Assembly (NCBI GenBank): GCA_013396755.1
Contig: VWZF01002259.1
Coordinates: 624,457-688,456 of the forward strand
Origin: Sclerurus mexicanus
Taxonomy: Eukaryota; Chordata; Aves; Passeriformes; Furnariidae
Length of the DNA stretch: 64,000 nucleotides
Reading direction: 5' to 3'
Below the pieces are notes generated by a model, which was not told the DNA's origin, made no database searches, and saw nothing but the letters and a program-made list of their open reading frames with translations. Below are positions 12,039 through 24,257 of this stretch, one piece after another (positions within the stretch are counted from its first letter, which is position 1; each line of letters begins with the position of its first letter). A program made the position numbers and the translations under genes.

Positions 12039-12212
12039 ACCATTCTGTTCGTGCCCAGGATACTGGGTTATACATCTGTTTTTGTGGGTCAAACCCAATT
12101 TTTCTCCCTATCATTGTATTCATTGTAATCTTTTTAGTAAATTGTAACTCTGACTTGTAGTCTCTCTTGAGTCGGGTTAATTTATCCCACCGGTTTACCT
12201 TTAAACAGCACA

Positions 12213-15200
12213 TAGATACACTCAAGAATTATTGTTGGAAGGAAAATGGGTCACTTCCACTAAGCCTACCAACAATGGAGCTAGACAAGTGCCTGACTAA
12301 AGTGATGTGCCAAGCTCTGTTGTATAGAGACTGAGTAATCACAAAACCAAAGCAAAGCTCTGAGGGTTCATCTTGGAAAAATCCAGTGATTAAGAAAATG
12401 ATTATCAGGAATAAAATACTGGCATTAAATGACTCTTGAAAGCTGAATGAGAAAGGGAAGTAGGAGATGTGTTCCTAGTATATCAAACATATTAAAAGGG
12501 ATTACCATTGTGAGCTGTACCTGAATACAGTTTTGTCCTCTAACGTAAATGTGCAGACTTGTGGAAGGTAAACTGAGATGGAAACCAGCTTATTACTTGA
12601 ATAAGTAGAGTTTTCATGATACTGCCCTTAAAAGAGCATGGAATATAAAGGAACACATGGGGAAGATTTGCTCTGAGCTGGATGGGAGTGGGCAGCACTA
12701 GTCTGTATTATAACTACTGTGTTAGGGACGTTCACTGACCAACTCTGCTGCATGACTCTCAGGAGGCTGAATGTGATCTCAGCTTGTTAATAGGCACATT
12801 AAAATTGGAGTGTGGACCACTGTAAGATGCTTTTCATTGCTTACCCCTAGCAAGACAAATGCAACTTCCTTTTCTTGATTTGTAAGTGATTTTTGATGAC
12901 AAGAGAAGTATCGGAGGGTGATAGAACTGAAACTTTCTTGCATCAATGTTCATCTGGCAGGAGGTGAAGGCAGGCTCAGAGGAAAGCGTAAGGGCAGTAG
13001 GGATTCTTTTGAAGCACTATCTGCAAAATTAGTACAAAGAACAATGCTTCTTATAACAGAAAGTGATGGCCTCTCAGGAGTGTAGTCCTATTTCACCCTT
13101 GCATGGATTTAGTCCCATGTGAGATACCAGACTTCTTGTGCTGCTTGTATAATAAGTGAAAATATTTCTCTCTCCTGCCTGTTCTGAGAATATTCTTCTA
13201 GAAGTTAAACACTCTTAGAGAGAAGTATGCCTTTAATTAAGTCAAGATCTGGCCATGAGTTTGAAAATTGAATTATTGTAAAATATCAACATGCAACAAA
13301 TAATAATTGAAGTGTTAATATCTTTACATGGGGTTGTGGGGTTTAATGTTGCTCCAGTTTTCTGTAAGGAGTACGGATTCCAGGAAGTGCATTTGCAAAA
13401 CAACTAGTTATTTTAATTGCTCAAAAAAAAAATTGATTAATGCCACAATATTTTATCAGGGCTGAAGAGGAGTTCTGAAAATTGTTCTCTTCAGGTATCC
13501 AAGTCTGAGCCGTGAATGCTGAGCCATCCAAATTCATCAGTGTTTCAGAAATGTAATCTCACATAATGCAAGTCATAGTTTGAAGTTCCCACTTTTTATC
13601 ACTCACTGAGTTGCAACCTTTGTAGGAGGGGCAGGGTATAGGAAGGGTAAAGCTAAACTCTTCCATATTCCTCAAACATTGTGAGGCAATATTAAACTGA
13701 AATTAGTTGTTGGTTCATTGAACCATAGGAAGACATTCAGCCTTGGGGGATTTTTCCCTGACTGTAGCCATGTGAAATTTAAGTATCTTATCTAGTCAGA
13801 GGAGATAGGGAGAGAAATGTAACTCCATAGGACAGTATCTCAGGTTGGATGGAGAGGTTGCCTGTACGTAGCTATCTCTCTCCATTAGCCCATTTGGATT
13901 AGATTATTTCTCTGATAAGTATTTCTAAAGACTTTGGATCTTTTGCCTTGAGATGCTGCGGGGGAAGTATCATAAACTATCAGGCATAAGATTTGTCTCC
14001 CCTAAACTCAGATATCTATAGTGTGGGTAGCTGTAACTAAGCTGGTTGACTGGATCTCTCCAGAGCGAGCCAAGAAAATCAAGATAAGATCCATCTAATT
14101 TATTTCAAAAGTTTGTTTTAAGATTAAGTGATTCTGTTTCTGGAGATGTATTTCCTCTACATGAGTCAGAGAAGTACAAAGAAAGCCCAGGGTGGCTAAC
14201 TCAGATGAAGATATCTACATATTATGGAAGTTTGTGTTTGGGCAAATATTCCTCCTCTGTAACCATACCTATATTCTTTGGATAACAGACTACAATAGCT
14301 TTCCTACCATTAAATGCAAAATTTAAATACCTTGCAAACTGTGCTTGTTCTGGTAGATCAATAAAGCTGTTACCCCTTGTGTGAATGCTTTATCATGTAA
14401 TTTTAAATTCATGCCATTTGTTCAATAGATTGTAACATATCCTTGTACTGTTATTACAACCTGTGTCTATATTGAAGTGCATGTAAGTATGCAGTACCCA
14501 AGACACAGGCCCAGCTGTGGTTTAACATACCATGTGAATTTTGCAAGTCACCAATTTGCAAAATGCAATTTAATCAAGATATTATTTAGCAATGAGAAAT
14601 ACTCTGAACACCTGTAGCCAGTGCCTCAGAGAAATTTCTTGACTGCTTTCATGCCAATTTGAATGGAGAAATAGAGTCATGGTATTTCTTGTACATTGCA
14701 CCAAGTATAGAACAAGGAAACATTGGATGGTATCTTAATTCAAAACTGGGGGTTTGCTGCTGCTGTCCCAAACTCCAGAGGTAAATCAAATGTCTAGAAC
14801 CCTTATATAAAAACATCTCTAGTTGTTCTGTTTGACAAAGTAGCCACATAAACAGGACATTTGCTATAACCAGCATAACAATGTTGGAAAACCACAAGAA
14901 TGCTTTTCAGATGAGCTGTTTTCAGTGTAGTCTATAGAGAATCACTTCAGGGTGAAGTTCTGGCTTTACAAAAATGATCTAACTGTTGCTGAAGTCAACA
15001 GGGCCAAGCCTTCACCTTCTTTATCTCTTTTCCTGTCTCTGCAAGTGGAGGATCATAAATGAATGTGTTAATTTATGTTTGGTTAGGACTTTGGAGACAC
15101 AGTGTACTTCCAAAGTGCTCATTAACAGTGTCAAACATCAGAGCTGGTGTCCTCACTCCTCAACCCAGGAAGCACAGCTGTTCTTTCTTCTCGTCCATCA

Positions 15201-15727
15201 GCTGTAATCTTTCCACCATGCTCCAGGTCACCTGAGTTGTTCAGCAGCAGTACTTCCATCTAATAAAATTCATTCTCCTGCGGCAGATATTAATCAAAAT
15301 CCTCCTGCCACCCTTATTTCAAACCTCAAATATGTTTTAATCTGGTTTTTTTTTTCTTATGCTGTAGTGGAAGGGAGAGATAATATTAAAGGGAAAATGC
15401 AGACTATGTGGCAAAGGTGCACAAGCAAATAAAATTCTGTGGTAGTGGGTAATAATTACGGTAGTAAAATGTATTTTTAGATGAACTTCAATTTTAAATA
15501 TTAGACTTCATCATTTATATATGCCTCTGCAGCCATGTTCCTGAATCCTGAGAGCAAGACTATTGTAGGTGGTGCTCAGGAAGCCCTTACATGGAGAAAC
15601 ATCAGTCAAAGCTGTACAGTGTTCCAGCATTTCCCCCAGCACCTCCATCTCTTCTGATACCCCATAGGGCCTCATCAGGTATTTGAGTGAAAAGTGCTGG
15701 GATGGAGATGACACAGTAAAACAGAAA

Positions 15728-15729
<2 letters not shown>
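12213..15729. other. Single-copy non-coding DNA
   Basis: About 3.5 kb of AT-rich unique sequence after the solo LTR. It starts with the right TSD copy TAGAT (12213-12217). I see no gene, repeat family or conserved-looking protein frame. Confidence 0.5.

Positions 15730-15758
<29 letters not shown>
15730..15758 (+). repeat. (AG)n microsatellite
   Basis: About 14 uninterrupted AG dinucleotides. On the minus strand they give a leucine/serine run in the 68-codon frame at 15602-15808, which is therefore not a gene. Confidence 0.97.
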
Positions 15759-15761
<3 letters not shown>

Positions 15762-18714
15762 GCCAAGCTCAAGGGAGTATATAAATATATTATAAAGCTC
15801 TGGAACACTCAATAATTAATCCTGAGTGAAGACTCTCCCATTTTAGATCTTTTTTTTTTTTTTTCCACTGTGGAAAGAACAACAAAACAGAGGCTTAGGA
15901 ATTCCCTACCCCTCACTAAACTCAGATTCTCTACTTCTCCTTTACAGCTTTTCTTAACCCATAACAGGAGACCAACTTGACTCCTAATCTTTGTTTTCCC
16001 TTACAGCGTGCTGTACAGGTTTTAACTAGGATTTCTGGAGCAATCCCAAACACCACTTGCTTGTCATTGTTTCCCCATGCAGTTCAACCTCCTGCAGTGG
16101 CTTTTACTTTCAGCCACACATGCAGCAGATAATGTCGGCATCAGCCTTTTTTGCTGCTGAACCATATGGATTGTCTTATTTTGTATTCTCTATCTTGAGC
16201 TTTGTCCTTTTCATTTAACTGTAAGGTGATAAGGCTGCAGAATGTGTCTTAATGTAGCTCTTCCCAAGGCAGATCCAGACAAGCTGATGTTATGTGACAC
16301 TGGGAAGTTTGTCAGCCGTGATGCAGCAGTGAGACAGTGGCGTTCAGCATCCATGGGCTGGCACAGGCTCCTCTTCTGCCGGTCATGCTGGCTAACAGGA
16401 AATGCAGACTTGGGAATTTAGTTAGTTTTGTAGAGATTTGTCTCGTGCTGAAATATAGCAGTGCCTCCCTAGAAAGTGTCTCTGAATTTTCCTTCTATGT
16501 TGTTTTTCAGTAGCATGTTTGCACTCACGCGCATCTGTGGAAAAAGTTGCTGATAGTTTAATCAAAAGTACAAATAAAGAAGCAGCTCTGTGAACTGTCA
16601 GCACACTCTCCTGAAGATAAACTCCTCTTAACATCGGTCATGTTTATAATTTCTTTTACACTAGAAAAATGCCCTGAATTAGGTGCCTCTTATGTTCAGC
16701 AATGAGAATAAAACACAACCCTTGACCTGAAAAAAAAAAGATTTTTGCAGGCTGAATAACTAAAAGGCAAAAGAGGCAGAAATGAGCAGAAAAAGGAATG
16801 TTTTCAAATGTCATGTTAGATTTACAATGCTGGTACTTCTCATTCTTGCTCAGTCTTTGTTGAATCTGCCTTTGTTTTGTTTGTTCAGGGGTATACTCTA
16901 TTGTGTGTACTCCGCTGATTCAGGGTTCGGAGGGAAGGCTGAAATACACAGAGTTATTTTAAGACACAAATTCATGGTGGTTAATGGAAAAGGATAACTG
17001 AGCTTCAGTTATTACTCGATTTTGTTCTTGAGATGGTCCTCTGGTATGACTGTGTCAATGTTACATTTGCTAAGTAAAATCCTCTACACCTGAAGTGGTT
17101 CAGATACAATAATAGTAAAAGAAATTTTAAAAAGATCGAAACAAAACAAAAAATCCCAAACAGATTAACATAAATAAAATTAAATGGAACAATAATAAAA
17201 TAATAAAACAAAATGCGAAACAGCCTATTATTGCTACATAAGACCCAGAACAGGAGTTACCATTCTTCTCTGGCATCTCAAATTAGCCTGTATCACTGTC
17301 ATCATTGTGATATTCAGTATCCCATTAGTGATACTGAACTAAATATCTTTTTATTTTACTCACACAACATGAATTTATGTATAAAGCTTGTTAATAATTA
17401 AAGATTTTCTTCCTTTTAGTGGTGTTAACACTGAGTATAATTAGCTTTTCAGATATAGAAAATTAAGAATAAGCTGATGTACTGGTTCTTTCAAAACTAA
17501 TTATAGCATAATGGTATTTATTATTACCTGAGATGTTATCATAGCTGATTTTCTGAAAGATCCTGTAGTGTAATGATCCTGGGTTTTACTTGGTTTACAC
17601 CCTTTCACTCACCTTCCCAACCATAAAACATCTCTAATGACTCTTAGAGGTTTTTTGTGGATACTTCAGTACTTTGTCATGAGAAGCACTAATAAAGAAG
17701 AGGTAATAGAAACAGAGCATAGGGCTTAAATTTAAAGAATTTCAGAGTAAAAACAAAAAATATTGTCATTTATTGTCTTTATGACAAATCTTTCAGGAAA
17801 TATATGAAGTGTGAAAGAAATCACTGAGTTGAACATTCAAGCTTATTAAATATGGTTATGCTGGACTGAGAGTATTGGGGGGGGTTCTCACAGTAATAAC
17901 AGGGTCAGCCCTGTAAAATGTGCCACATTGGTCAAAAAGTCTTCTTTAAGTCAGGTAATGATGCCATTAACGTTGCAAGTAGCACCTTAACTCCACTAAT
18001 TATTCAGGACAGAAAAATAGAACTGTTATAAGTCAGAAGCAGAGCCAGAGTAATGTGTAATCCTTGATTTTACCAAGCTCTTTAGGGATTAGTAAACATC
18101 ATTACAGTTGTGTCCTGTTCAGCTGACTACCTTGACTGTGCTGAATAAATAATAAAATAATTAAGAAGACCAAGCATCTAAAACATGAAGGAGAGCAGAA
18201 ACAGTAAGAAAGAAAAGGAGAGATTTTTTTGTTGTTCAGTCACATTTATCGCCTCCTGGAAATTATGAGCTTTTAGGTTTTCCTGTATGCAAACTAAAGT
18301 GTAAATGTTTGATTTGGGCCACCAAAGGATAATTTTCCTAGTCCTGTGTACTCAGCCTAGCGAATAAGTGAAAGCAGTAAATGCTAATGTCAAATTACTT
18401 TTGTACCTAATGAGAAAGAAAGCTCATCACATTTGAGAGTGAGTAAAGGATGTACACTCCAAAAGAGGACGGGAAAAGGAAGAATTGTGTTCTGTTCTCT
18501 TTCATATCCAGCCTTTAGCACTGCATGATCTGAGTGCTTTCTAGTAGAGCATTAAGCACTATGACTAACAACTGTCACATCAAGATCTGTTCTCCCTGTC
18601 ACTTTTTCCATCACCACCACTCCACTTGAAAAGTGGGAACACTTGATGTGCAGGAGACAGTTTAATTTTGGTAGGTTTGTGGAGAGGCTTTTGTGTGTCT
18701 CTTTTTTTTTTTTT
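15759..18714. other. Single-copy DNA with poly-T and A-rich patches
   Basis: It contains a 15-T run at 15850-15864 and an A-rich, low-complexity patch at about 17105-17216 (AAAACAAAAAATCCC, AATAATAAAATAATAAAACA). A higher-complexity block at 16190-16640 is listed separately. No gene is supported. Confidence 0.5.
16190..16640. other. Candidate conserved non-coding block
   Basis: This stretch has balanced base composition, no low-complexity sequence and no transposon match that I recognise. It includes GTGATGCAGCAGTGAGAC, GGCATGCTGG-like and TTTGCACTCACGCGCATC segments. It could be a conserved regulatory element, but conservation cannot be judged from one sequence. Confidence 0.2.
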
Positions 18715-18769
18715 NNNNNNNNNNNNNNNNNNNNNNNNNNNNNNNNNNNNNNNNNNNNNNNNNNNNNNN
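18715..18769. other. Assembly gap (55 N)
   Basis: A run of 55 N follows a poly-T of about 14 bases and is followed by TTTTGTGCATAG. The gap lies in a homopolymer, so its true length is unknown. Open frames crossing it (18552-18881, 18580-18807 and 18643-18924) are artefacts. Confidence 0.99.
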
Positions 18770-19570
18770 TTTTGTGCATAGACAGCTCTCTGTTCAGGTT
18801 GGAGCATGCAATGGAGTCACATTGGACACAGATCATAAAGTCTGCAGTAGTCCTGCAAAAGTTTGTTAAACTTTCACACATTCATCAGATCCTAAAGGTA
18901 ACAGGTTTCTCTGTAGACATTTAGAGAGGAAAGTTTTTGAGCCTGATCCAGGATTCTATGGGATCTTGCTAACTACAGACTGAGTAATAAAAGTGTTACA
19001 ATCCTGAAAATCCCATTGCTAATGTTGTGCAAGGAATCTGGAGAGACTCCAAGAACAGGTCACACCTAGAGGTTCACACTCAGCCCTAAAGCCCTACAAG
19101 TGAGGAGGAGTTTTGCTGCAGCAGGAACTGATTGAAGACTTCACAATAGAACAGATACGGATTTTGTTATACTCGGTTCTCCACAGATGACAGTGATGAT
19201 TCTGATTTGAACTACATTGGCATTCATGAATTTGTTTCTCATTTTAACACTCAGATAACTGGGAGCAGGACCGGGACATCTGGGTTTCAGATTTTCTCTG
19301 AAATGTTGTTGCTGGGATTTGTGCTGGGTTTTTTAAAAAGAACAAAATATATTCAGTCAAACTGTAAAAGAGAACATTATCAATTACAGTGATTTTTAAC
19401 CTTCTTTTATTTCAGAATCATTAATCCCCTCTAAGACATGTCCCCTGTTTGCATTTCACTTGTTTCTCTCAGTTTTCTTTTGCAGATCTATTAGAACTTG
19501 CCTACTGATCCCACTGTTGTTTGTAGACTGGTGTTGAAAATCATTGAACTGTACAAATTAAGACTTTTAT
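18770..19570. other. Single-copy non-coding DNA
   Basis: No repeat or gene is recognised. Confidence 0.5.
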
Positions 19571-19650
19571 GGGTCATTCACTTAAGAGTTGGATTCAGTG
19601 ATCCTTGTGGATCCCTTCCAACTCAGAATAATCGGTGAAATCTGTGAATT
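19571..19650 (+). mobile_element. SINE/CR1 tail fragment (TguSINE1-like 3' end)
   Basis: GGGTCATTCACTTAAGAGTT, then GGATTCAGTGATCCTTGTGG and TCCCTTCCAACTCAGAATA. This is the same tail as in the SINE at 20782-20935 (CATTCACTTAAGAG ... CTCAGAATA). No tRNA-like head is visible upstream, so the copy is either 5'-truncated or too diverged to see. It could also be a CR1 of the subfamily that supplied the SINE tail. Confidence 0.75.
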
Positions 19651-20781
19651 TTGTGTAGAGATTTCACAGGCAAGAGTTTCATTGTAATGATTTTATCGAA
19701 AATGTTGCTTTATTTGTGGTGGGGATTTTGTTGTATTTTTTCTTTTTTTTTAAATTTGTACCTCCAAAACTGATGGCATCATATGAAGACATGATCTTTG
19801 AGCTATGTATAAAATGAAATTTGAAAATATGTCCCCAGTACACCTTTTTAATAACTTGTTGGTATTTCAAGGAGAGCTATTAATGATTTTAAAATATTCA
19901 GACTTTTAGAACATGCCAAATACTGCAGGTATTTGGAGCAGTTATAAGGAGGAGGATGCAGCTTCCCCTCTCCCCTTCCAGGACTATCAAGAAGGTTTGG
20001 TATGAATAAAGCAGAAAGAGTAGGTGATGGTGTTTGCACAGAAAAAGAGGCATGAGCTGGAGCCAGCCAGGAGCCCAGGATATATCCTATGAGTCTGGTC
20101 CTGCAAATCCTCCCAGGTACATAATTTAGCTCATTGTTACCAATACCAGGTTTAAAATGTGTTACAGTGAAAAATGGAAAGGTCATCCACATACTGAATG
20201 GTGAAGACTCAGGCTGAAATGGTGAAGAGGGATATATATTGAGCTGCCACAATATCAGTCGTCTGGCAGATAGTGGACTAGAGAAGCACATAATTATTTC
20301 TCATTGGGCATTTTGGTTGGAGGGTGAAAGGTGGCTACACCATCTGGCAGCTTTTTGTGATTTAATCCCAGCTGGTTCTTCTAGTGAGGGCTCCCAAAGA
20401 GACTAGAAAGCTGGCCCTGCTTGCTTGAAACTGTTGTGAGCTGGCTCGTATGCTCAGAGTCAAAAAAGGCCATTCAAAAAGCAACATTTCGGAGGCTAAC
20501 ACAGAAAATTTTAATAATTTTCAGGCCAAATCTCTGGGCTTTGGCAGTTCAGCTCATCAGCCCTGGAGTTCCTGAGATTGCTATTCTTCCTGCTCTGGAA
20601 AAGCTTAAATGCATGCTTACTGCTGTGCACTGCATAAAGGCCTCCATGTCTGTCTTTGCAGAACTGATGTCTGACACTACAACGTCTTTAATGGTGGTGC
20701 CAAAAGTTCAAATAAGATAATTTATTTATATGTTTATATTGACAGAAAACTGAAAAAAAACCAACATTGTAGATCATGATT
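19651..20781. other. Single-copy non-coding DNA
   Basis: It holds a 147-codon minus-strand frame at 19848-20291 with no recognisable domain, signal peptide or repeat, and no splice or promoter context. I treat it as chance. Confidence 0.45.
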
Positions 20782-20935
20782 CTGAGATTTGTGCAGTTGC
20801 TTAGAACATGCTGCTAATAATGGCAAGGTTGAGGGTTTGATCTCTGTAGAGGCCATTCACTTAAGAGCTGGACACAATGATCCTTGTGCGTCCCTTCCAA
20901 CTCAGAATATTCTGTGATCCTGTGTATTTTTTCCA
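20782..20935 (+). mobile_element. tRNA-Ile-derived SINE with CR1 tail (TguSINE1-like)
   Basis: The head aligns with a tRNA-Ile gene. The A-box-like stretch is TTGTGCAGTTGCTTAGAAC, followed by the anticodon-arm part ATGCTGCTAATAATGGCAAG and the B-box GGTTTGATCTC. The acceptor end reads AGAGGCCA. It passes straight into a CR1-type tail: TTCACTTAAGAGCTGG, GATCCTTGTGCGTCCC, TTCCAACTCAGAATATTCTG. From memory this matches TguSINE1, a songbird SINE moved by CR1 machinery. The copy is mutated and should not act as a tRNA. Confidence 0.83.
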
Positions 20936-20964
20936 CTATTTCTGTTGTTATATTGTCCCTGTCA

Positions 20965-21045
20965 TGGGAGGGGTGTTGGAACTAGGTGATCTTTACAGTC
21001 CCTTCCAACCCAAACCATTGTATTTTTTATGATTCTATGATTATT
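20965..21045 (+). mobile_element. CR1 LINE fragment, 3' end
   Basis: GTTGGAACTAGGTGATCTTT, then CAGTCCCTTCCAACCCAAAC and the octamer tail TTATGATTCTATGATTATTC. It is a short 5'-truncated CR1 3' end on the plus strand, about 30 bp after the SINE. Confidence 0.9.
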
Positions 21046-23939
21046 CTTTATGTAGAATTTTTCTATCCATGGTTATGTCCAGTTCTTGTCATATCAATCC
21101 TCTGGAAAAGTAGTAACCAAGTTTCACTGTCTGTATGGTTAACACTAAATTATCACCTTCCAGTTCATCTCCGGTCACTTCCACTTCAATTTTAGTCCCC
21201 CTTAACTCTGCCCAAGTTGCTACCAATAAAGCAGTCATCATTGCTGCCAGGTATTGACTATCTCCTTTCTTCTCCCTCCTCTTTTCATCCTTATAATTAT
21301 GTGCAGGATCCAGGTGCTTTGCACTGATTTGAAGTGCATTGCTCCTGAGCCCACGTAACCCTCCCTGGCAGCACTTCACTTTGGCTCATGTTATTTCATG
21401 TGTGCTGTCTCCTGCACCAAGTTTCACTCTCACCTCAGAGCAGGCTTCAAGCATTGCATCTCCCTCTCCTCCTTCGTCTGTTTTCAGGCTCACTGCTTCT
21501 CAGAAGTGATCACCTTCCCGCTTAGCAATCCTCCCTCAGACACTGCTGATGTAGTAATAATTCACTAGTGCAAAAGGTGAATATATTATAATGTATATTG
21601 CAACTATTATACATTGTATGATTATTAATAAAATATATTATATTTATATATTATATATTATATATTATAAATTGAAGATTAAAAAATACTAAGAATAACA
21701 TCATAATTAAATCAAGCCTGTGATCTCTCATTTCCCTTACCCTTTCCTCTCCCATTTTTCCAAGAACCACTGAGACCTACTGCTGCATGGCAAGGCAGAA
21801 CTCCATATTAGAGGGGGAAAGGGTATTGCAGGAGGAAAACTGGAAACACAGCATCAAGCCCTAAGATTGAGAACCTGGAAGGTGATCTATAAGAACAATC
21901 CTAAAAAATTGTGAGAGTGCAATTTCACTTAAAGCACCCAAATTCCTGTTGAATAAGAGTCATTGCTTGTCCATCTGTTTGCTTTTTTTTTAATTAGTTA
22001 GACTGGCAAGAAGCTGCCTGCCACATTTTTTGTTGCATTCATTCTATTTAGCATGGGTTGGCTGCAAAGCAACTCCCTGCTTCAGTCAGATGAAGAAACC
22101 TGGCAGATGGGACATCTTTCAAGGTCATTTTTGCATGTGTCTGTGGGTATATGTGGCCAGAATAACCTTCACTGTGTCATTTTAATTTAAACACTTTTTT
22201 TTCCACCTTTGGTTGTAATATATTGAAAATACTACAAATTAAAAATATTCTGCAAATACAAACTCATTTTCATAGCCTTGACATCTTTTAAATATGTCAT
22301 CAAAGTTTATTTTGCTAGCAATAAAACCATAAAATGTGATAATTTATGGAAGCAGCAGCGTCAGTGTATGAAATTAAAGAACACGTGGTAAATGGGATCA
22401 ACAAGAGAACCAAGTAGTAGCAAACACCCCAATTTTTATCATTTGCAACCCTGTCAGGCTCTGCCCTAAGGCTCTTACACAGCAGCTGTAGCTATTCAGT
22501 AGTGCTGAGAATGGCCAGTCTGCCCAGAGGCTTTCATCTTAGGTTCCCCTCTATTGGTAAAATTCTTCCTTTATATAAGATGTTTGCTGAAGTGAAGTTT
22601 TCCACTTGACTCTACCGAGTTTTATGTCCTTGGTGAGGAACATGGGATAGTTTACAACTGTGATTGCAAAACTCCTTTTTCACCCTCCTTTAGTGTCTGT
22701 CTAAACTTCTTTAAATTACATATGATCTTTTCAGGCAGCTGGCACATGAATCCTTTGGATACCTACAAAATATATGAATGTGGTGGCCTACATATGTACA
22801 CATCTACTCACTGTACCATAGCATGTCTGTACATACAAGTTCTATTAAAAGGAATAAAAATAATAACTGCTTGTAAAATACATAGCAGGTATTGAAGCAG
22901 AATCCCTTTTCCATTCAGAGCCAACTGTGAAAGAAAGCAAACTCTATTCAATTTATGTGACTGAGCAGAAAGCTGACAGGTCATCATTTTTGGAACTGCA
23001 GATGTAGGTAAAAGTTGCAAAGATAAAGATTGTATCACCTTGAGTCTCTAAGAGGGAGTCTGATTGCAGCTGACCTGGAAATCCTAGGGTGATTCTGTGC
23101 GTCCACTGAAAGGTCAAAATCTTTTGTGCTGTTTTCACCTTATAAAATAATACAGTACTTCATTTTAATGTGGTAGCTTATGGCTGAAAGGAAAAAAAAA
23201 ACATTAGCATATTTGTTCATTCTTAAAAGTGTTTCCAATGGATCTACTCAAAGCCAGTTTGCAGTATTTGAAATTCCTATGTGAGATTCTATATACACAT
23301 CAGTTCTTTTTTTGCTATGCTGTTCTTAAAGGATACTCATCACTGTTAAATCTGGTTTTAACAAACCAAAACAAGGAAACAAAAATCTAATCAAATTAAT
23401 TACTGGGGATTAACTAAAGTGGATTAAGAGGGTTTTTTTTGCATAATATACCTATTATGCTGTATCAAAATAATTTATTCATACTTAGAGAGTTGTATAA
23501 GCTTTTGTCTGAGCATTTTAATTCTATCCAACAAGAAAAAAGAATCACACACTACTACTTGGTAAAATTTGGTTTTGTCGCAATGGGTAAATGGAGTAAT
23601 GGCTTATTTTAACATAACCAATTGTCAGATACAGGTAAAAAAATCTGTGTAGGAAAGATTTTAGGACATTTTAGAAGTTAAAAAAAATTAAATTATATAT
23701 GTGTATGCATATATATTTGCACATACGCTCATACAAATATAAATACATAAGATAAATATTTATTTTGATTTTTGTTTTCCAAACAAATAGTGGAGAAAAA
23801 AAATGTTTCCACTTGAAATAATAACTTGAAATAATTCCACTTCTGATAATAACTCCACAACTGCAAACATCCAAAACTGTTGAGAGTACCTATGTTATTT
23901 GAAGAAATTTTTAGCTACATTTACATTAAGTCAAGGACT
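21046..23939. other. Single-copy DNA with AT-rich tracts
   Basis: An AT-rich tract at about 21575-21680 contains the inverted repeat AATGTATA / TATACATT and a run of TATATTA units. A second AT-rich tract lies at 23690-23760. A small tandem duplication, CTTGAAATAATAA / CTTGAAATAATTC, lies at 23811-23838. The 96-codon minus frame at 21089-21379 shows no known domain. No gene is supported. Confidence 0.5.
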
Positions 23940-24049
23940 TTTCAGCTTCTCACATCACCCCACCAGGGAGGAGGCTTCAGGGGCACAAGCAGCAGGGAGA
24001 AGACTCAGTGGGGGCAGCTGACCCCAACTAGCCAAATAGATGTGATACC
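23940..24049 (+). mobile_element. Fragment of an avian ERV LTR (same family as 38133-38709)
   Basis: CTTCTCACATCACCCCACCA, GGGAGGAGGCTTCAGGGGCA and GGGGCAGCTGACCCCAACTA, then GCCAAATAGATGTGATACCA, follow the U3 part of a common avian ERV LTR. That LTR is recognised at 38133-38709 on the other strand. Only about 110 bp remain, and the fragment is directly joined to a CR1. Confidence 0.7.
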
Positions 24050-24257
24050 AGGAAACAGTTCTTCACAAAAAGAGTTGTCAAGCAGAGGAACAGGCTCTCC
24101 AGGGAAGTGGTGGAGTCACCATGCCTGTAGGGATTTAAAAGATGTGTAGATGTGGCACTTGGGGACATGGTTTAGGGGTGGACTTGAAAGTGCTAGGTTA
24201 TGGGTTGGACTCAATGATCTGAAAGGTTCTTTTTAACTTAAATGATTATATGAATCT
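24050..24257 (+). mobile_element. CR1 LINE fragment, 3' end
   Basis: TTCTTCACAAAAAGAGTTGT, AGGAACAGGCTCTCCAGGGA and AGTGGTGGAGTCACCATGCC, then GGACTCAATGATCTGAAAGG and the degraded tail AAATGATTATATGAATC. It corresponds to the last ORF2 codons plus the 3' UTR of CR1, plus strand. The 89-codon frame at 23880-24149 spans the LTR/CR1 junction and is not a gene. Confidence 0.88.

Larger units (their letters stand above)
11161..12212 (+). mobile_element. Solo LTR of an endogenous retrovirus
   Basis: The element begins TGTCATAGTTACAG and ends TTTAAACAGCACA, so it has TG...CA ends. It is flanked by an exact 5-bp direct repeat TAGAT at 11156-11160 and 12213-12217, as expected for a retroviral integration. 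A TATA-like TATAAA lies at 11596-11601, about 435 bp in, as expected for the end of U3. No internal retroviral genes are present, so it is a solo LTR left by recombination. Its 1052 bp include a near-exact 256-bp duplication around an N at 11782; without it the LTR would be about 795 bp. The 5-bp TSD would suit an ERVL- or beta-like element, but I cannot name the family. Orientation rests on the TATA position and is less certain than the boundaries. Confidence 0.78.

Noticed and set aside
19848..20291. 147-codon minus-strand open frame as a gene
   Set aside because: There is no recognisable domain, no exon context and ordinary composition; it is compatible with chance in 64 kb.
20782..20856. 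A functional tRNA-Ile gene
   Set aside because: The tRNA-like head is mutated in its arms and continues directly into a CR1-type tail, so it is a SINE.
21089..21379. 96-codon minus-strand frame that looked mildly protein-like
   Set aside because: No motif of any family could be named, and flanking sequence gave no frame continuation or splice signals.
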